From Mesopusillimonas faecipullorum (GTDB taxonomy: Bacteria; Pseudomonadota; Gammaproteobacteria; Burkholderiales; Burkholderiaceae_B), in NCBI RefSeq assembly GCF_020539505.1, contig NZ_JACDXW010000001.1:124001-188000 (forward strand): a DNA stretch of 64,000 nt, given 5' to 3'. This document shows, in pieces, positions 27,423 through 35,662 of the stretch (position 1 is the stretch's first letter; each line of letters begins with the position of its first letter). The position numbers and the translations under genes are program-made. Below the pieces are notes generated by a model. That model was not told the origin of the DNA. It was given only the letters and a program-made list of their open reading frames with translations, and searched no databases.

Positions 27423-28157
27423 CTAATCCAACCAGGACGTAAACGCCTGCGCTGGTTCGCGAGGAGTACGAAAGGTGTTCACCAGTGCCTTGGGATCAGC
27501 GTGACCCAAAGCCATGCCAGTGACCAGAAGCTCGCCCGGCGCTGCACCCACGTGCGAAAGAACAATATCTTGGAAGCTATTCCAAGCCGCCTGCGCACAC
27601 GTCGCCAACCCACGCGCCTGAGCAGCCACCATGATATTTTGCATGAAGCCGCCATAATCCAGCAAAGCCCCCGGCATCATCCGTTCGTCAACCGTTAGCA
27701 TCAAACCCACGGGCGCATCAAAAAACTTGAAATTGCGCTGATGCTGCGCATGCATTCTGTCTCTTTCACCTTTGGCGATACCCAATAAGCCGTACAAGCC
27801 CCAGCCATTTTCCTTGCGACGCTCAAGGTAAGGGCTGACCCACTGTCTAGGGTAGTAATCATAGCCTTCCCGCATGGTTGGAGAGGCAATGGGCTCGTTG
27901 CGCAAGGCATCGTGGGCGGCACATACCTTTTGGCTAAGCTCATCGCGGCTGCGGCCCTGCAGCACGTAGACTTTCCAGGGTTGGCGGTTGGCTCCCGAAG
28001 CCGTGCGTGCGGCAACATCCAAAATTTCGCTAAGGGTTTCTCGAGACACGGGGGTATCGAGAAACGCACGCGTAGACTGGCGCGCAACAATCGTCTCATC
28101 TACTATGCGCGCCCGCTCTAGCTGAGCGCTCGATGTCATTTCGGTATTGTGCTGCAT
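27423..28157 (-). CDS. Nitroreductase family FMN oxidoreductase
   Basis: 244 residues with FMN-binding motifs of the NfsB/PnbA group: ARQSTRAFLDTPVSRETL at about residues 24-42, ASGANRQPWKVYVLQG, GALLDYGGFMQNIMVAAQARGLATCAQ, and a late VTGMALGHADP. It reduces nitroaromatics or quinones with NAD(P)H. The GGAAG ribosome site precedes ATG 28157. It is 24 bases upstream of the MlaE-like gene, so it could lead that transcript, though a functional link is not apparent. Confidence 0.9.
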   Translation of the reverse strand: MQHNTEMTSSAQLERARIVDETIVARQSTRAFLDTPVSRETLSEILDVAARTASGANRQPWKVYVLQGRSRDELSQKVCAAHDALRNEPIASPTMREGYDYYPRQWVSPYLERRKENGWGLYGLLGIAKGERDRMHAQHQRNFKFFDAPVGLMLTVDERMMPGALLDYGGFMQNIMVAAQARGLATCAQAAWNSFQDIVLSHVGAAPGELLVTGMALGHADPKALVNTFRTPREPAQAFTSWLD

Positions 28158-28463
28158 GAACTACTTCCTACTGACGGATAACGGACGAAACAGTGTGCAC
28201 CCGATGCACTCTGCACAATCCTTCGGCTGACAGGATAAGGTCGACAAGCGAGAGTGTAACGAGAATTTCACCCCGCTCACGTGGTTTGCTTGCTAACAAT
28301 ATGCGCCCACAACTTTGAAAGATCACCAAAAATCACTGGGATTTATTCAAAAAATGCAAAGTTCGGCCAAACCACAAATAAAAAACAGAAAAATCACTTA
28401 ACATAAAAAAACTTACATAAGTAAACAAAAGCGACCCAACTTACCGGTAAAGGGGGTAGCCCT
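28158..28463. other. AT-rich intergenic region
   Basis: 306 bases without a recognisable gene. The stretch 28310-28440 is unusually A-rich for this genome and holds a small palindrome TTACATAAGTAA. It probably carries the promoters of the divergent nitroreductase gene and the small coiled-coil gene at 28464. No specific regulator site was recognised. Confidence 0.45.
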
Positions 28464-28694
28464 ATGACTCCACCGCTTCCTCACTCGCCCCAAACACTGT
28501 CACCGCTGCGGCGTCACAGACTTCAAATCGCGCATTATTTGCGCCTGATAGCAAGTCTGCAGGCACAAATCGATGAACTGGGTAACGAGCGCAGCCAACT
28601 TGAGGCCATCATTGCAGCGCAGGCTCTGGAACTTAACGCTGCACGCCAACATGCCGGCAAGCTTCCTGAATCCGATCTGATTTCGTCCTCATAG
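28464..28694 (+). CDS. Small hypothetical protein, coiled-coil
   Basis: A 76-residue protein with no family I recognise. Residues 16-62 are a continuous amphipathic helix with heptad-like Leu/Ile spacing (HYLRLIASLQAQIDELG, then SQLEAIIAAQALELNAAR), suggesting a coiled coil. The N-terminus is Pro-rich. An AGGGGGT lies nine bases before ATG 28464, which supports translation. There is no signal peptide or membrane helix. It points at the 3' end of the kinase gene and stands alone. It could also be a chance open frame, so confidence is moderate. Confidence 0.45.
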   Translation: MTPPLPHSPQTLSPLRRHRLQIAHYLRLIASLQAQIDELGNERSQLEAIIAAQALELNAARQHAGKLPESDLISSS

Positions 28695-28722
28695 CTTAAC
28701 TACACAATCAGCCGACACGACT

Positions 28723-30672
28723 TTACTCGCCTATTGCCGGCAAACTGACTTCAAAAGTGCTTCCTTGACCTGTAGCGCTTTCTACACGTATGGTGCCCTG
28801 ATGTCGTTTGACTACGGCCATCACGAATGACAATCCCAGCCCACTGCCAGCTGGGTTCTCGGGCTGATCTTCCCCAAACCGCGTAAAGGGCTCGAACAAA
28901 GTGCGCTGTTGCTCTGCACTGATCCCTCTACCGTTGTCACGTATCTGTACCACGTAAAAAGCCCCTTCGCGCCTCAAGTGGCACAAAACTTCGGGCGCTG
29001 CGCCTCCCGCGCTGTACTTGATGGCGTTATCCAGCAAGTTACCGAACATGCGCGCCAGCACGCCAGGGTCGGCTTGAACATAGGCTACAGCCATATCACT
29101 TTCGAAAGCGATAGTCATGCCGCTTTGCTGCGCTTGCGGCCAACGGGCATCACACTCGGCCGTCAGTAAGTCCACCAACTCAACTTCGCGCAGGGTCAGC
29201 GCCATGGATTCAGCTCTCGCCAACTGCACAAAACCATCAACCAGGCCCAAAGTTTTCTGTGCATAGGCATCGATTTGATTCAGGAACCGCTCTGCGGGCA
29301 AGCTTTTCCCCTGTCGCTGAAGCTCGGTAAGGGCAAGAATGGCGCTCTGCGGTGACCGCATATCGTGGGAGAGAAACCTGAGGGTCTGTTCGCGCTGGGC
29401 AATAGACTGACGTAAGGTGCCAATAGCACGGTTCAGCTTGGTGATACGGGCGGGTAAAGAAGCATCGCTACTCTCTTTGTGCTCGTCTGACCTTAACTGC
29501 CCATGCAATAACTTTTCGCCATAGAGTTTTTGCAACTCGCCGTCAATGTGCCTGAGTGCCGCTTCTTGGCTACGCCAGCTCCAGACAGGGTAGACAAACA
29601 GCACCCCTATCAGACTGGCAGTGGGAGGCAACCACAGGTGCGCAAAGCGAAAGGCCAGCCAATTGACGAGAAGGATACCGACCAAGGTCAATACCGACGT
29701 GTAAAAAGCCCTACGGGGAGACAGGCGCCGTAATAACAGGCAAACGAAAAAGGTCGGGATCATCGCCAACACCGCCATGCTGCCAGGCCCAGGCGTGCTT
29801 ACCCACTGATTCTGTAATGCCCCTTGAAGCGCATTGGCCAAGATTTCCACCCCTGCCATCTGAGGCCCAGTGGAAGACGGCACGCTGAAAGAGTCACCCA
29901 ACCCAGAGGCCCATGCACCAACCAAGACGTATTTATCGGCAAAGCTTGAAGGGGGGATCTCTCCAGACAAAACCTTTGCGTACGGATAAACCCTATAGGT
30001 GCCGGGTGGCCCCGCGTACAAAATGCCCAAGGCATCGGGATGTCGCCCACACAGAGATTGCGCCAGATCAGACTGCCCGCCGGCTCGCAACAGTGCCGCC
30101 ACAAAATGCTCGGCCCGTTGGTTGTCCAGCGTTACATGTTGGCAGTGTATCGAGCGCACAACGCCGTCGCTATCCAGCGTGGCGTTAATGCTGCCCAAGC
30201 CAATCGCCGCTTGCTGGAAAACCTCCAAGGGGCCCAGCTGCGCATCGGGATACACCACCACAGGCAACACCACGCGCCCATGTGCCTGCATGGCGCTCTC
30301 TAGTTTTTCGTCATCTTGCGCAAAGGCCGGGTTAAGGTCGGACAGCAATAGGTCGAAACCCACTACACGCGCCTGAGAAAGCTTATCGAGCAGCTGGGCA
30401 TGCACGCCCCGCCGCCACGGCCAATAACCTAACTGTGCGATGCTATCGTCGTCAATGGCAATGATGGCAACTTCATCGGACGGCTTTCCATGAGCCGCCG
30501 TGCGCATAACACGGTCGTAGAACGTATGGTCTAGACGATCCAGGCCCAGTTGCTGGCTAAAGAAGCTAAGCGACAGGGTCAACACCGACAATAGAATGGT
30601 AACGGCGTACCATTCCAGCCGTATCCGCTGGTTTAAACCTAAAGGCGGCTTAGCGGTACGCCCCGAGCTCAT
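28723..30672 (-). CDS. CHASE2-domain sensor histidine kinase
   Basis: 649 residues. A first membrane helix (about 22-40) is followed by a periplasmic CHASE2 domain (45-290, with DEVAIIAIDDDSIAQLGYWPWRR). Three membrane helices (298-365) precede a HisKA domain with the phosphoacceptor His436 in RFLSHDMRSP. The HATPase domain has the N box NLLDNAIKYS and G boxes DNGRGIS and GSGLGLSF. It should sense an extracytoplasmic cue and phosphorylate the response regulator two genes upstream. Its ATG is one base after the FecR-protein stop, so the three genes are one operon. Confidence 0.93.
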   Translation of the reverse strand: MSSGRTAKPPLGLNQRIRLEWYAVTILLSVLTLSLSFFSQQLGLDRLDHTFYDRVMRTAAHGKPSDEVAIIAIDDDSIAQLGYWPWRRGVHAQLLDKLSQARVVGFDLLLSDLNPAFAQDDEKLESAMQAHGRVVLPVVVYPDAQLGPLEVFQQAAIGLGSINATLDSDGVVRSIHCQHVTLDNQRAEHFVAALLRAGGQSDLAQSLCGRHPDALGILYAGPPGTYRVYPYAKVLSGEIPPSSFADKYVLVGAWASGLGDSFSVPSSTGPQMAGVEILANALQGALQNQWVSTPGPGSMAVLAMIPTFFVCLLLRRLSPRRAFYTSVLTLVGILLVNWLAFRFAHLWLPPTASLIGVLFVYPVWSWRSQEAALRHIDGELQKLYGEKLLHGQLRSDEHKESSDASLPARITKLNRAIGTLRQSIAQREQTLRFLSHDMRSPQSAILALTELQRQGKSLPAERFLNQIDAYAQKTLGLVDGFVQLARAESMALTLREVELVDLLTAECDARWPQAQQSGMTIAFESDMAVAYVQADPGVLARMFGNLLDNAIKYSAGGAAPEVLCHLRREGAFYVVQIRDNGRGISAEQQRTLFEPFTRFGEDQPENPAGSGLGLSFVMAVVKRHQGTIRVESATGQGSTFEVSLPAIGE

Positions 30673-30673
30673 A

Positions 30674-31768
30674 TCAGTAGTCGCTGAGTAAAACCGGCCC
30701 CGCCCAATTACTGGCTACCATACCGCCATCTCCTGACATCAGTACGGCTTGACCATCGAAAGGCTGGCGCGCATCCAAGCCTTCAAGGCCTGCGGCATCT
30801 ACCGCACGCACAATGGCGTAATGCTGCCCGGGCGCATGCGCCGAGACAGTGACAGGCGGTGCGGCTTCTGTACGGCGGGAAACCAATTGGGTTCCTTGCT
30901 CGTCAGTGGAAACCAACACTACGTACTGTTGAGCCCCCGCAACCGCTGGAAAGTCGACAACCCAGCCAGAGCCGCCTCGCACAGGGGTGGAAAGCTGGGG
31001 GGCATCCAACAGGCGCTGCACCCCCGAGCTACGCCCGGCGGCATCCACCGCAACGCCTTGCTGAGCCCGTAGCATGGTATCGGTCTGAGAAGCATCGACA
31101 TTTGCTTGGCCACGCAATACTTCGCTGCGCGAGCCTTCGCCGGAGTTATGAACACGTAAACGCGTACCCCTCACCCCCGTCACACTAACGGGCGTGCGCA
31201 CTTCGAAGCGCCCCACCCCCGTCTGTTGGGGAGCAACTTCACTTTCCATAGAGCCTTGACGCATATCCACGATAAGGTCGATAAGGCCAGTGCCCTGGAA
31301 TTCGCGCAAACGATCCAAGCGAAACTCTGAGGAGAACGGCACGCTCAGCACACTGCCATCAGCCAACTCAAGCGTAGCAAAGCCGTTAAGGCCTGTCGTT
31401 AAGGCCTGGCCCTCATTCAATGACTGCCCCATGCGCACGGCACGCCCATCTATACGAACATCGCCCAGCAGATGGCTGATTCTGGCGGCAGAGTCTCGAA
31501 CCGGAATCAGCGAGAATGGAATGCGCAGCAACATCGCAATCGGCAAGCTGTATTGATCGGAAACCTGGTTTAACTGCTGCAAACGCCTCCAGTTTTCCGT
31601 ATTGCCGGTATAGCGCTGGGAGATCTCGCCCAGGGTGTCGCCCTGTACAACGCGATACAGGAAGTCTTCTCCTTGAGCACCCGCCGGCTGTGCCAGCGCC
31701 CCATTTGCACCCATAGCCAGCCAGGCCGCCAGACTTAAGCGCCCCGCACAACGAAGCAATACAGACAT
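30674..31768 (-). CDS. LysM-FecR domain periplasmic protein
   Basis: 364 residues. A signal peptide ends ...GALAQP. A LysM motif follows (FLYRVVQGDTLGEISQRYTG, about 36-55), then a FecR domain (GQALTTGLNGFATLELADGS... to VRTPVSVTGVRGTRLRV, about 115-205) and a C-terminal beta-rich segment resembling a fibronectin-like fold. LysM suggests peptidoglycan binding; FecR domains often gate signalling. Sitting between a response regulator and a CHASE2 kinase, it is a plausible cell-wall sensor for that system (inference). AAAAGGAAT precedes ATG 31768. Confidence 0.88.
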   Translation of the reverse strand: MSVLLRCAGRLSLAAWLAMGANGALAQPAGAQGEDFLYRVVQGDTLGEISQRYTGNTENWRRLQQLNQVSDQYSLPIAMLLRIPFSLIPVRDSAARISHLLGDVRIDGRAVRMGQSLNEGQALTTGLNGFATLELADGSVLSVPFSSEFRLDRLREFQGTGLIDLIVDMRQGSMESEVAPQQTGVGRFEVRTPVSVTGVRGTRLRVHNSGEGSRSEVLRGQANVDASQTDTMLRAQQGVAVDAAGRSSGVQRLLDAPQLSTPVRGGSGWVVDFPAVAGAQQYVVLVSTDEQGTQLVSRRTEAAPPVTVSAHAPGQHYAIVRAVDAAGLEGLDARQPFDGQAVLMSGDGGMVASNWAGPVLLSDY

Positions 31769-31774
31769 TCTTGT

Positions 31775-32491
31775 TTATTCCTTTTGTGCTGCTGATTCGT
31801 CGGCGATCAGCTCAAGACGGTATCCCAAGGCGTAGGAAGACGTCAGGCGTACGCCATTTTCCGGCCTCAGATTCAACTTCTGCCGTATGTTGGACAGATG
31901 GGTATCCAATGTGCGCGAGGTAGGCGGAATCTCGCGATTCCATACCGCAGCGCTTAGGACATCGCGCGAAAAAAGACGCCACGGGTTGCGCAGAAACAGC
32001 ACGGCCAATTCGTACTCTTTGGGGGCCAGCGTCACCGCCTCGCCCCGCAAGCATATGACGTTGGAAGCATCATCGATTTCGTAGGGCCCAACCTGGGTTG
32101 GCCTTTGTATCTTGGGTGCTGAAAAGGCACTGCGCCGTGCCAAGGCCTCGATTCTGGCCAGCAACTCACCCGCACGTATCGGCTTGACAAGGTAGTCGTC
32201 GGCACCTGCCTGCAAGCCTTCGACCAGATCTTCTTCAAGCACGCGGCTGGTGACGAACATGACAGGCAGCTCGTACCCCAAATTCAAGCGCACCCACCTG
32301 ACCACCTCGATGCCGGCCAGGTCGGGAAGCTCCCAGTCAACAAGCACCATATCGAAGTCGTGAGGCTTTTGCAAAACGGCCAACAAAGACTTACCAGTCG
32401 CAAATGAGGTACAAGTATGCCCGGCTTGTTCCAGCACCTGTTGAATCAACTGCGCCTGCGTGGGTTCGTCTTCCAGGGATGCGATATTCAT
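31775..32491 (-). CDS. OmpR-family response regulator
   Basis: 238 residues. The receiver domain (1-115) has the acidic pocket Glu7-Asp8, phosphoacceptor Asp52 in MVLVDWELPD, Thr/Ser in FVTSRV and Lys in YLVKPI. The C-terminal winged helix (125-230) includes LAPKEYELAVLFLRNP and the recognition-helix region TLDTHLSNIRQKL. It is the first gene of the regulator / LysM-FecR / CHASE2-kinase operon, with gaps of six and one bases. Target genes are not evident. Confidence 0.93.
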   Translation of the reverse strand: MNIASLEDEPTQAQLIQQVLEQAGHTCTSFATGKSLLAVLQKPHDFDMVLVDWELPDLAGIEVVRWVRLNLGYELPVMFVTSRVLEEDLVEGLQAGADDYLVKPIRAGELLARIEALARRSAFSAPKIQRPTQVGPYEIDDASNVICLRGEAVTLAPKEYELAVLFLRNPWRLFSRDVLSAAVWNREIPPTSRTLDTHLSNIRQKLNLRPENGVRLTSSYALGYRLELIADESAAQKE

Positions 32492-32536
32492 ATGTACCGA
32501 TCGGATCTTGGCTATTTTCTAGTTAAATACCACGCG

Positions 32537-33505
32537 TTAGCGAAGCTCGCGCGGCAGTGGGAAAGCAATGGTTTCTTCCACGCCATCTAGGTGGCGCACA
32601 GAAGTTGCTCCCAACTGTTTAAGCCTTTCCACAACCTGCTGAACCAGATCGTCAGGCGCCGAAGCACCCGCAGTGAGCCCGACCCTGGCAACGCCGGCAA
32701 GCCATTCTGACTTGACCATATCGGGAACATCGACCAGGTAAGCCGGAACCCCCATGCGCTCGGCAACTTCGCGCAGCCTGTTGGAGTTCGAACTGTTAGG
32801 ACTACCCACCACGATGACGACATCACATTGCGGCGCCATCACCTTGACCGCGTCTTGACGATTTTGCGTGGCATAACAAATGTCGCTTTTTTTGGGCTCG
32901 ACAATGCCCGGAAATCGTTCGCGCAAAGCTTGCGCGACAACGGCGGCATCATCCACCGATAACGTGGTCTGTGTCACAAAGGCCAATTTTGCTGGGTCGC
33001 GCACCTGCAAAGCCTGCACATCTTCTGGCGTCTCGACCAGATACATGCCGCCTTGAGCCTGCCCCAGCGTACCCTCGACTTCGGGGTGCCCCTTATGACC
33101 GATCATGATGATCTCGCGACCTTCTTCACGCATACGCATGACTTCAAGGTGCACCTTGGTCACCAATGGGCAGGTAGCGTCGAAGACCTTCAACCCCATG
33201 GCCTCGGCCTGGGCACGCACCTGTTTAGCGACACCATGAGCCGAGAAGACCACCCATGACCCGGCAGGCACTTCGTCGAGTTCCTCAACGAAAATGGCCC
33301 CTTGATCACGCAGCTTTTGCACAACGTAGCGGTTATGCACGATTTCGTGGCGCACATAAATGGGCGCGCCATGCAGGGCAATCGCCCGCTCGACGATATC
33401 TATGGCACGGTCTACGCCTGCACAGAAACCGCGCGGCTGAGCCAACAACACCTCGGTGCTAAGCGTTTCCAGGCGGGCAACGGTTTGAGTCGTAGAAACA
33501 GACAC
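32537..33505 (-). CDS. ispH: 4-hydroxy-3-methylbut-2-enyl diphosphate reductase
   Basis: 322 residues. The three [4Fe-4S] ligands are visible: Cys28 in [11 protein letters not shown], Cys112 in FDATCPLV and Cys210 in [11 protein letters not shown]. The substrate Glu lies in the conserved [10 protein letters not shown] region, and [11 protein letters not shown] is also typical. It makes IPP and DMAPP in the last step of the non-mevalonate isoprenoid pathway. The start is a GTG whose first base is the last base of the fkpB stop codon, so the genes are coupled, as in many proteobacteria. Confidence 0.97.
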   Translation of the reverse strand: MSVSTTQTVARLETLSTEVLLAQPRGFCAGVDRAIDIVERAIALHGAPIYVRHEIVHNRYVVQKLRDQGAIFVEELDEVPAGSWVVFSAHGVAKQVRAQAEAMGLKVFDATCPLVTKVHLEVMRMREEGREIIMIGHKGHPEVEGTLGQAQGGMYLVETPEDVQALQVRDPAKLAFVTQTTLSVDDAAVVAQALRERFPGIVEPKKSDICYATQNRQDAVKVMAPQCDVVIVVGSPNSSNSNRLREVAERMGVPAYLVDVPDMVKSEWLAGVARVGLTAGASAPDDLVQQVVERLKQLGATSVRHLDGVEETIAFPLPRELR

Positions 33506-33981
33506 TACAGCACTCCCAATAGCTCGATATCCAAACGCAGGTCGGCCCCCGCCAATGGATGATTGAAATCAAACAAAACCCCTTCAGCGGCAACCTGCTT
33601 GAACACCCCCGCATAACGCCCACCGTTTGGGGCCACGAATTCAACAACGTCGCCAGGCGCCAACTGCGCATCGGGGGCCGAGTGCTGCTCGACCACCTGG
33701 TGGGCCACCCATTGAAGCAAGTCGGGGTTGCGATCGCCATAGGCTTGCGCCGCTGGCAAAGTTACGCTGAATGCCTCGCCTTCGGTACGCCCCAACAAAG
33801 CGGCCTCCATGCCAGGGGCCCACTGCCCTATACCGACTTGCAACGTAGCCGGTCGTTCGGCAAAGGTATCCATAAAGACAGAGCCCGCAGCCGGCCCCGA
33901 TACCAGCGTAATGCGGTAATGGAGGGTAAGGTAGGAATCGGCAACAACGCTTGCGTTTCCGGCAGGAGTCTGGGCAGCCAC
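33505..33981 (-). CDS. fkpB: FKBP-type peptidyl-prolyl isomerase, SlpA/FkpB
   Basis: 158 residues. FKBP core with the SlyD/SlpA-type inserted flap: [13 protein letters not shown], then [27 protein letters not shown] and, after the flap, [21 protein letters not shown]. FkpB is a cytosolic prolyl isomerase and holdase. It is overlapped by ispH on its 3' side, the standard fkpB-ispH arrangement. It is divergent from radC across about 250 bases that hold no recognised gene. Confidence 0.92.
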   Translation of the reverse strand: MAAQTPAGNASVVADSYLTLHYRITLVSGPAAGSVFMDTFAERPATLQVGIGQWAPGMEAALLGRTEGEAFSVTLPAAQAYGDRNPDLLQWVAHQVVEQHSAPDAQLAPGDVVEFVAPNGGRYAGVFKQVAAEGVLFDFNHPLAGADLRLDIELLGVL

Positions 33982-34231
33982 AGTGTATCAACCTATTTGG
34001 TAAATAAATGAATCAAAAAACGCCTCGCCTATTGTAGCGACCTGCGGCGCAAAGCGCGTTAAAGGTAGACGCCTTAGGGCACCCCGATTAGAAGCTAGGT
34101 AGAACTGCGCATGGGCAAATGATCGCTTGCGCAAGATATATCAAGCACCAGGCTGTCATGATTGAGTCTGATCCCGCCCCGCGCGAGCCGCCAGTCACGA
34201 CTCACAACACACCTACAACAGCCCGCCACCC

Positions 34232-34906
34232 ATGAGCCGCCTTCCTACCCACACCAGCGAACGCCCCAGAGAACGCTTACTTGCACGCGGCGCCGCCGCG
34301 CTCACTTCGCCCGAGCTGCTGGCGATCGTGCTGCGTACGGGCACCAGTCGGCAAGACGTACTGCAACTGAGCCGACTACTGATTGAGCAATTCCATGGCT
34401 TGCGCGGCCTGCTGGCCGCAGAACCCAAGGCTTTGCTTAGCATCAGCGGTTTGGGCAAGGCAAAAACCTGCGAGCTGCTGGCCATCAGCGAACTCAGTCG
34501 CCGCGCACTGGCGGAGTCTCTGGGGGACAAACATGCCATGAACAACCCCGCCACCGTTAAACATTACTGCCAAGCCATGCTGGGCCACTTGACCGTCGAA
34601 CACTGCATGGCCCTGTACTTAGACAGCCAGTATCGCCTGATCTGCACCGAAGAAATCTCACGCGGCACCTTGACCCAGGCTTCCATTTACCCACGAGAGG
34701 TCGTCAAATCGGCACTGCGACATCATGCCGCAGCGATTATCCTGGCGCACAACCACCCATCGGGGCTACAAGAACCCAGCCAAGCCGATCTGCACCTGAC
34801 ACAGCACTTGAAACGCGCGCTGTCGCTGGTAGACGTACAATTATTGGATCACCTGATCGTTACCGCCTGCGGCGCCACTTCGTTGGCCGAGCGAGGTCAG
34901 ATTTGA
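34232..34906 (+). CDS. radC: RadC family JAMM-motif protein
   Basis: 224 residues. An N-terminal helix-hairpin-helix-like region (RPRERLLARGAAALTSPELL; LLSISGLGKAKT) is followed by the MPN/JAB domain with the metal motif H-x-H-P-x7-S-x2-D (His173, His175, Asp186). Despite the name, a DNA-repair role is doubtful and the biochemical activity is unsettled. Length is normal. It is a single gene divergent from fkpB. Confidence 0.92.
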   Translation: MSRLPTHTSERPRERLLARGAAALTSPELLAIVLRTGTSRQDVLQLSRLLIEQFHGLRGLLAAEPKALLSISGLGKAKTCELLAISELSRRALAESLGDKHAMNNPATVKHYCQAMLGHLTVEHCMALYLDSQYRLICTEEISRGTLTQASIYPREVVKSALRHHAAAIILAHNHPSGLQEPSQADLHLTQHLKRALSLVDVQLLDHLIVTACGATSLAERGQI

Positions 34907-34968
34907 AGATGGCCAAAAGCGTTTTCATTTAAGCCCTAACATAGGGCCTAGCCATCAACAGCATGAAC

Positions 34969-34985
34969 ATGTTATCATTTAACGC
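34969..34985. promoter_or_regulatory. Candidate Zur box upstream of rpmE2
   Basis: ATGTTATCATTTAACGC matches the Zur palindrome ATGTTATAATATAACAT at 13 of 17 bases, with a perfect GTTA/TAAC core. Zinc-independent L31 genes are classic Zur targets. It lies about 200 bases before the rpmE2 ATG, farther than usual. Confidence 0.5.
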
Positions 34986-35187
34986 TTTACTATCTTTAGC
35001 GCGCGATTTAGCACACAACTAAAGGCATACGACTAAAGGGCTCCCTATAAAAAGAAGGGTTGGCCAAAAGGTTTAAGGCTTAGCCGAGCCTGATCAGCGC
35101 AAAGACCCCCTCGCTTTTTAAGCGAAACATTACGAATTTACTTGGCCGGTCTCAGCAGTCGGCCCCAGAAAACCTTAAGGTACTGTC

Positions 35188-35451
35188 ATGAAAGAAGGCA
35201 TTCACCCCGAATACCGTGAAGTGGTGTTCCAGGATCTGCAAACGGGCAACAAGTTCATTTCCCGTTCTACGCTGAACAGCCGCGAAACCATCGAACTCGA
35301 TGGCAAAACCTATCCCCTGTTCAAGTGCGACGTCACATCCGAATCGCACCCCTTCTATACTGGCGCTCAAACCCGTATCGTCGAAACCGGTCGTGTCGAG
35401 AAGTTCCGCGCCCGTTTTGCTCGTACGGCTGGCACCGTCAAGAAAGCCTAA
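35188..35451 (+). CDS. rpmE2: 50S ribosomal protein L31 type B (zinc-independent)
   Basis: 87 residues: [16 protein letters not shown], then [20 protein letters not shown] and SHPFYTG. The CxxC zinc pair of type A L31 is absent; only one Cys (FKCDV) remains, so this is the Cys-minus paralogue used when zinc is scarce. E. coli ykgM, its homologue, is repressed by Zur, consistent with the Zur-like box upstream. The 5' region of about 280 bases has no other gene. Strong hairpins follow the stop codon. Confidence 0.95.
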   Translation: MKEGIHPEYREVVFQDLQTGNKFISRSTLNSRETIELDGKTYPLFKCDVTSESHPFYTGAQTRIVETGRVEKFRARFARTAGTVKKA

Positions 35452-35460
35452 TACCCGGCG

Positions 35461-35525
35461 TGGTTTACTGGGCTTTCAAACCCAATAAACCACAGCTAAA
35501 AGCGAGTCCTTTTAGGCACTCGCTT
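35461..35525 (+). terminator. Tandem hairpins after rpmE2
   Basis: First stem TGGTTTA-C-TGGG / CCCA-A-TAAACCA (35461-35492), second AAGCGAGT / ACTCGCTT (35500-35525). Neither has a long T run, so they may be transcript-end stabilisers as much as terminators. Confidence 0.55.
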
Positions 35526-35625
35526 GGGTGCAAAAAATCTGCCGTGGGTTGAATGCTCAGCTTTTTAAGCTGCGGCGGTTCATCCAGAATTTTCGCACCA
35601 CTACCCCTCCGGGTCATAGGCACGC

Positions 35626-35655
35626 AAAAAAGGCAGCCAGAAGGCTGCCTTTTTC
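35626..35655. terminator. Rho-independent terminator
   Basis: AAAAAAGGCAGCC / GGCTGCCTTTTT with a four-base loop and a T run; the A run on the other side makes it symmetrical. It ends only about seven bases before the ATG chosen for the next gene. Confidence 0.85.
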
Positions 35656-35662
35656 ATTTAAG

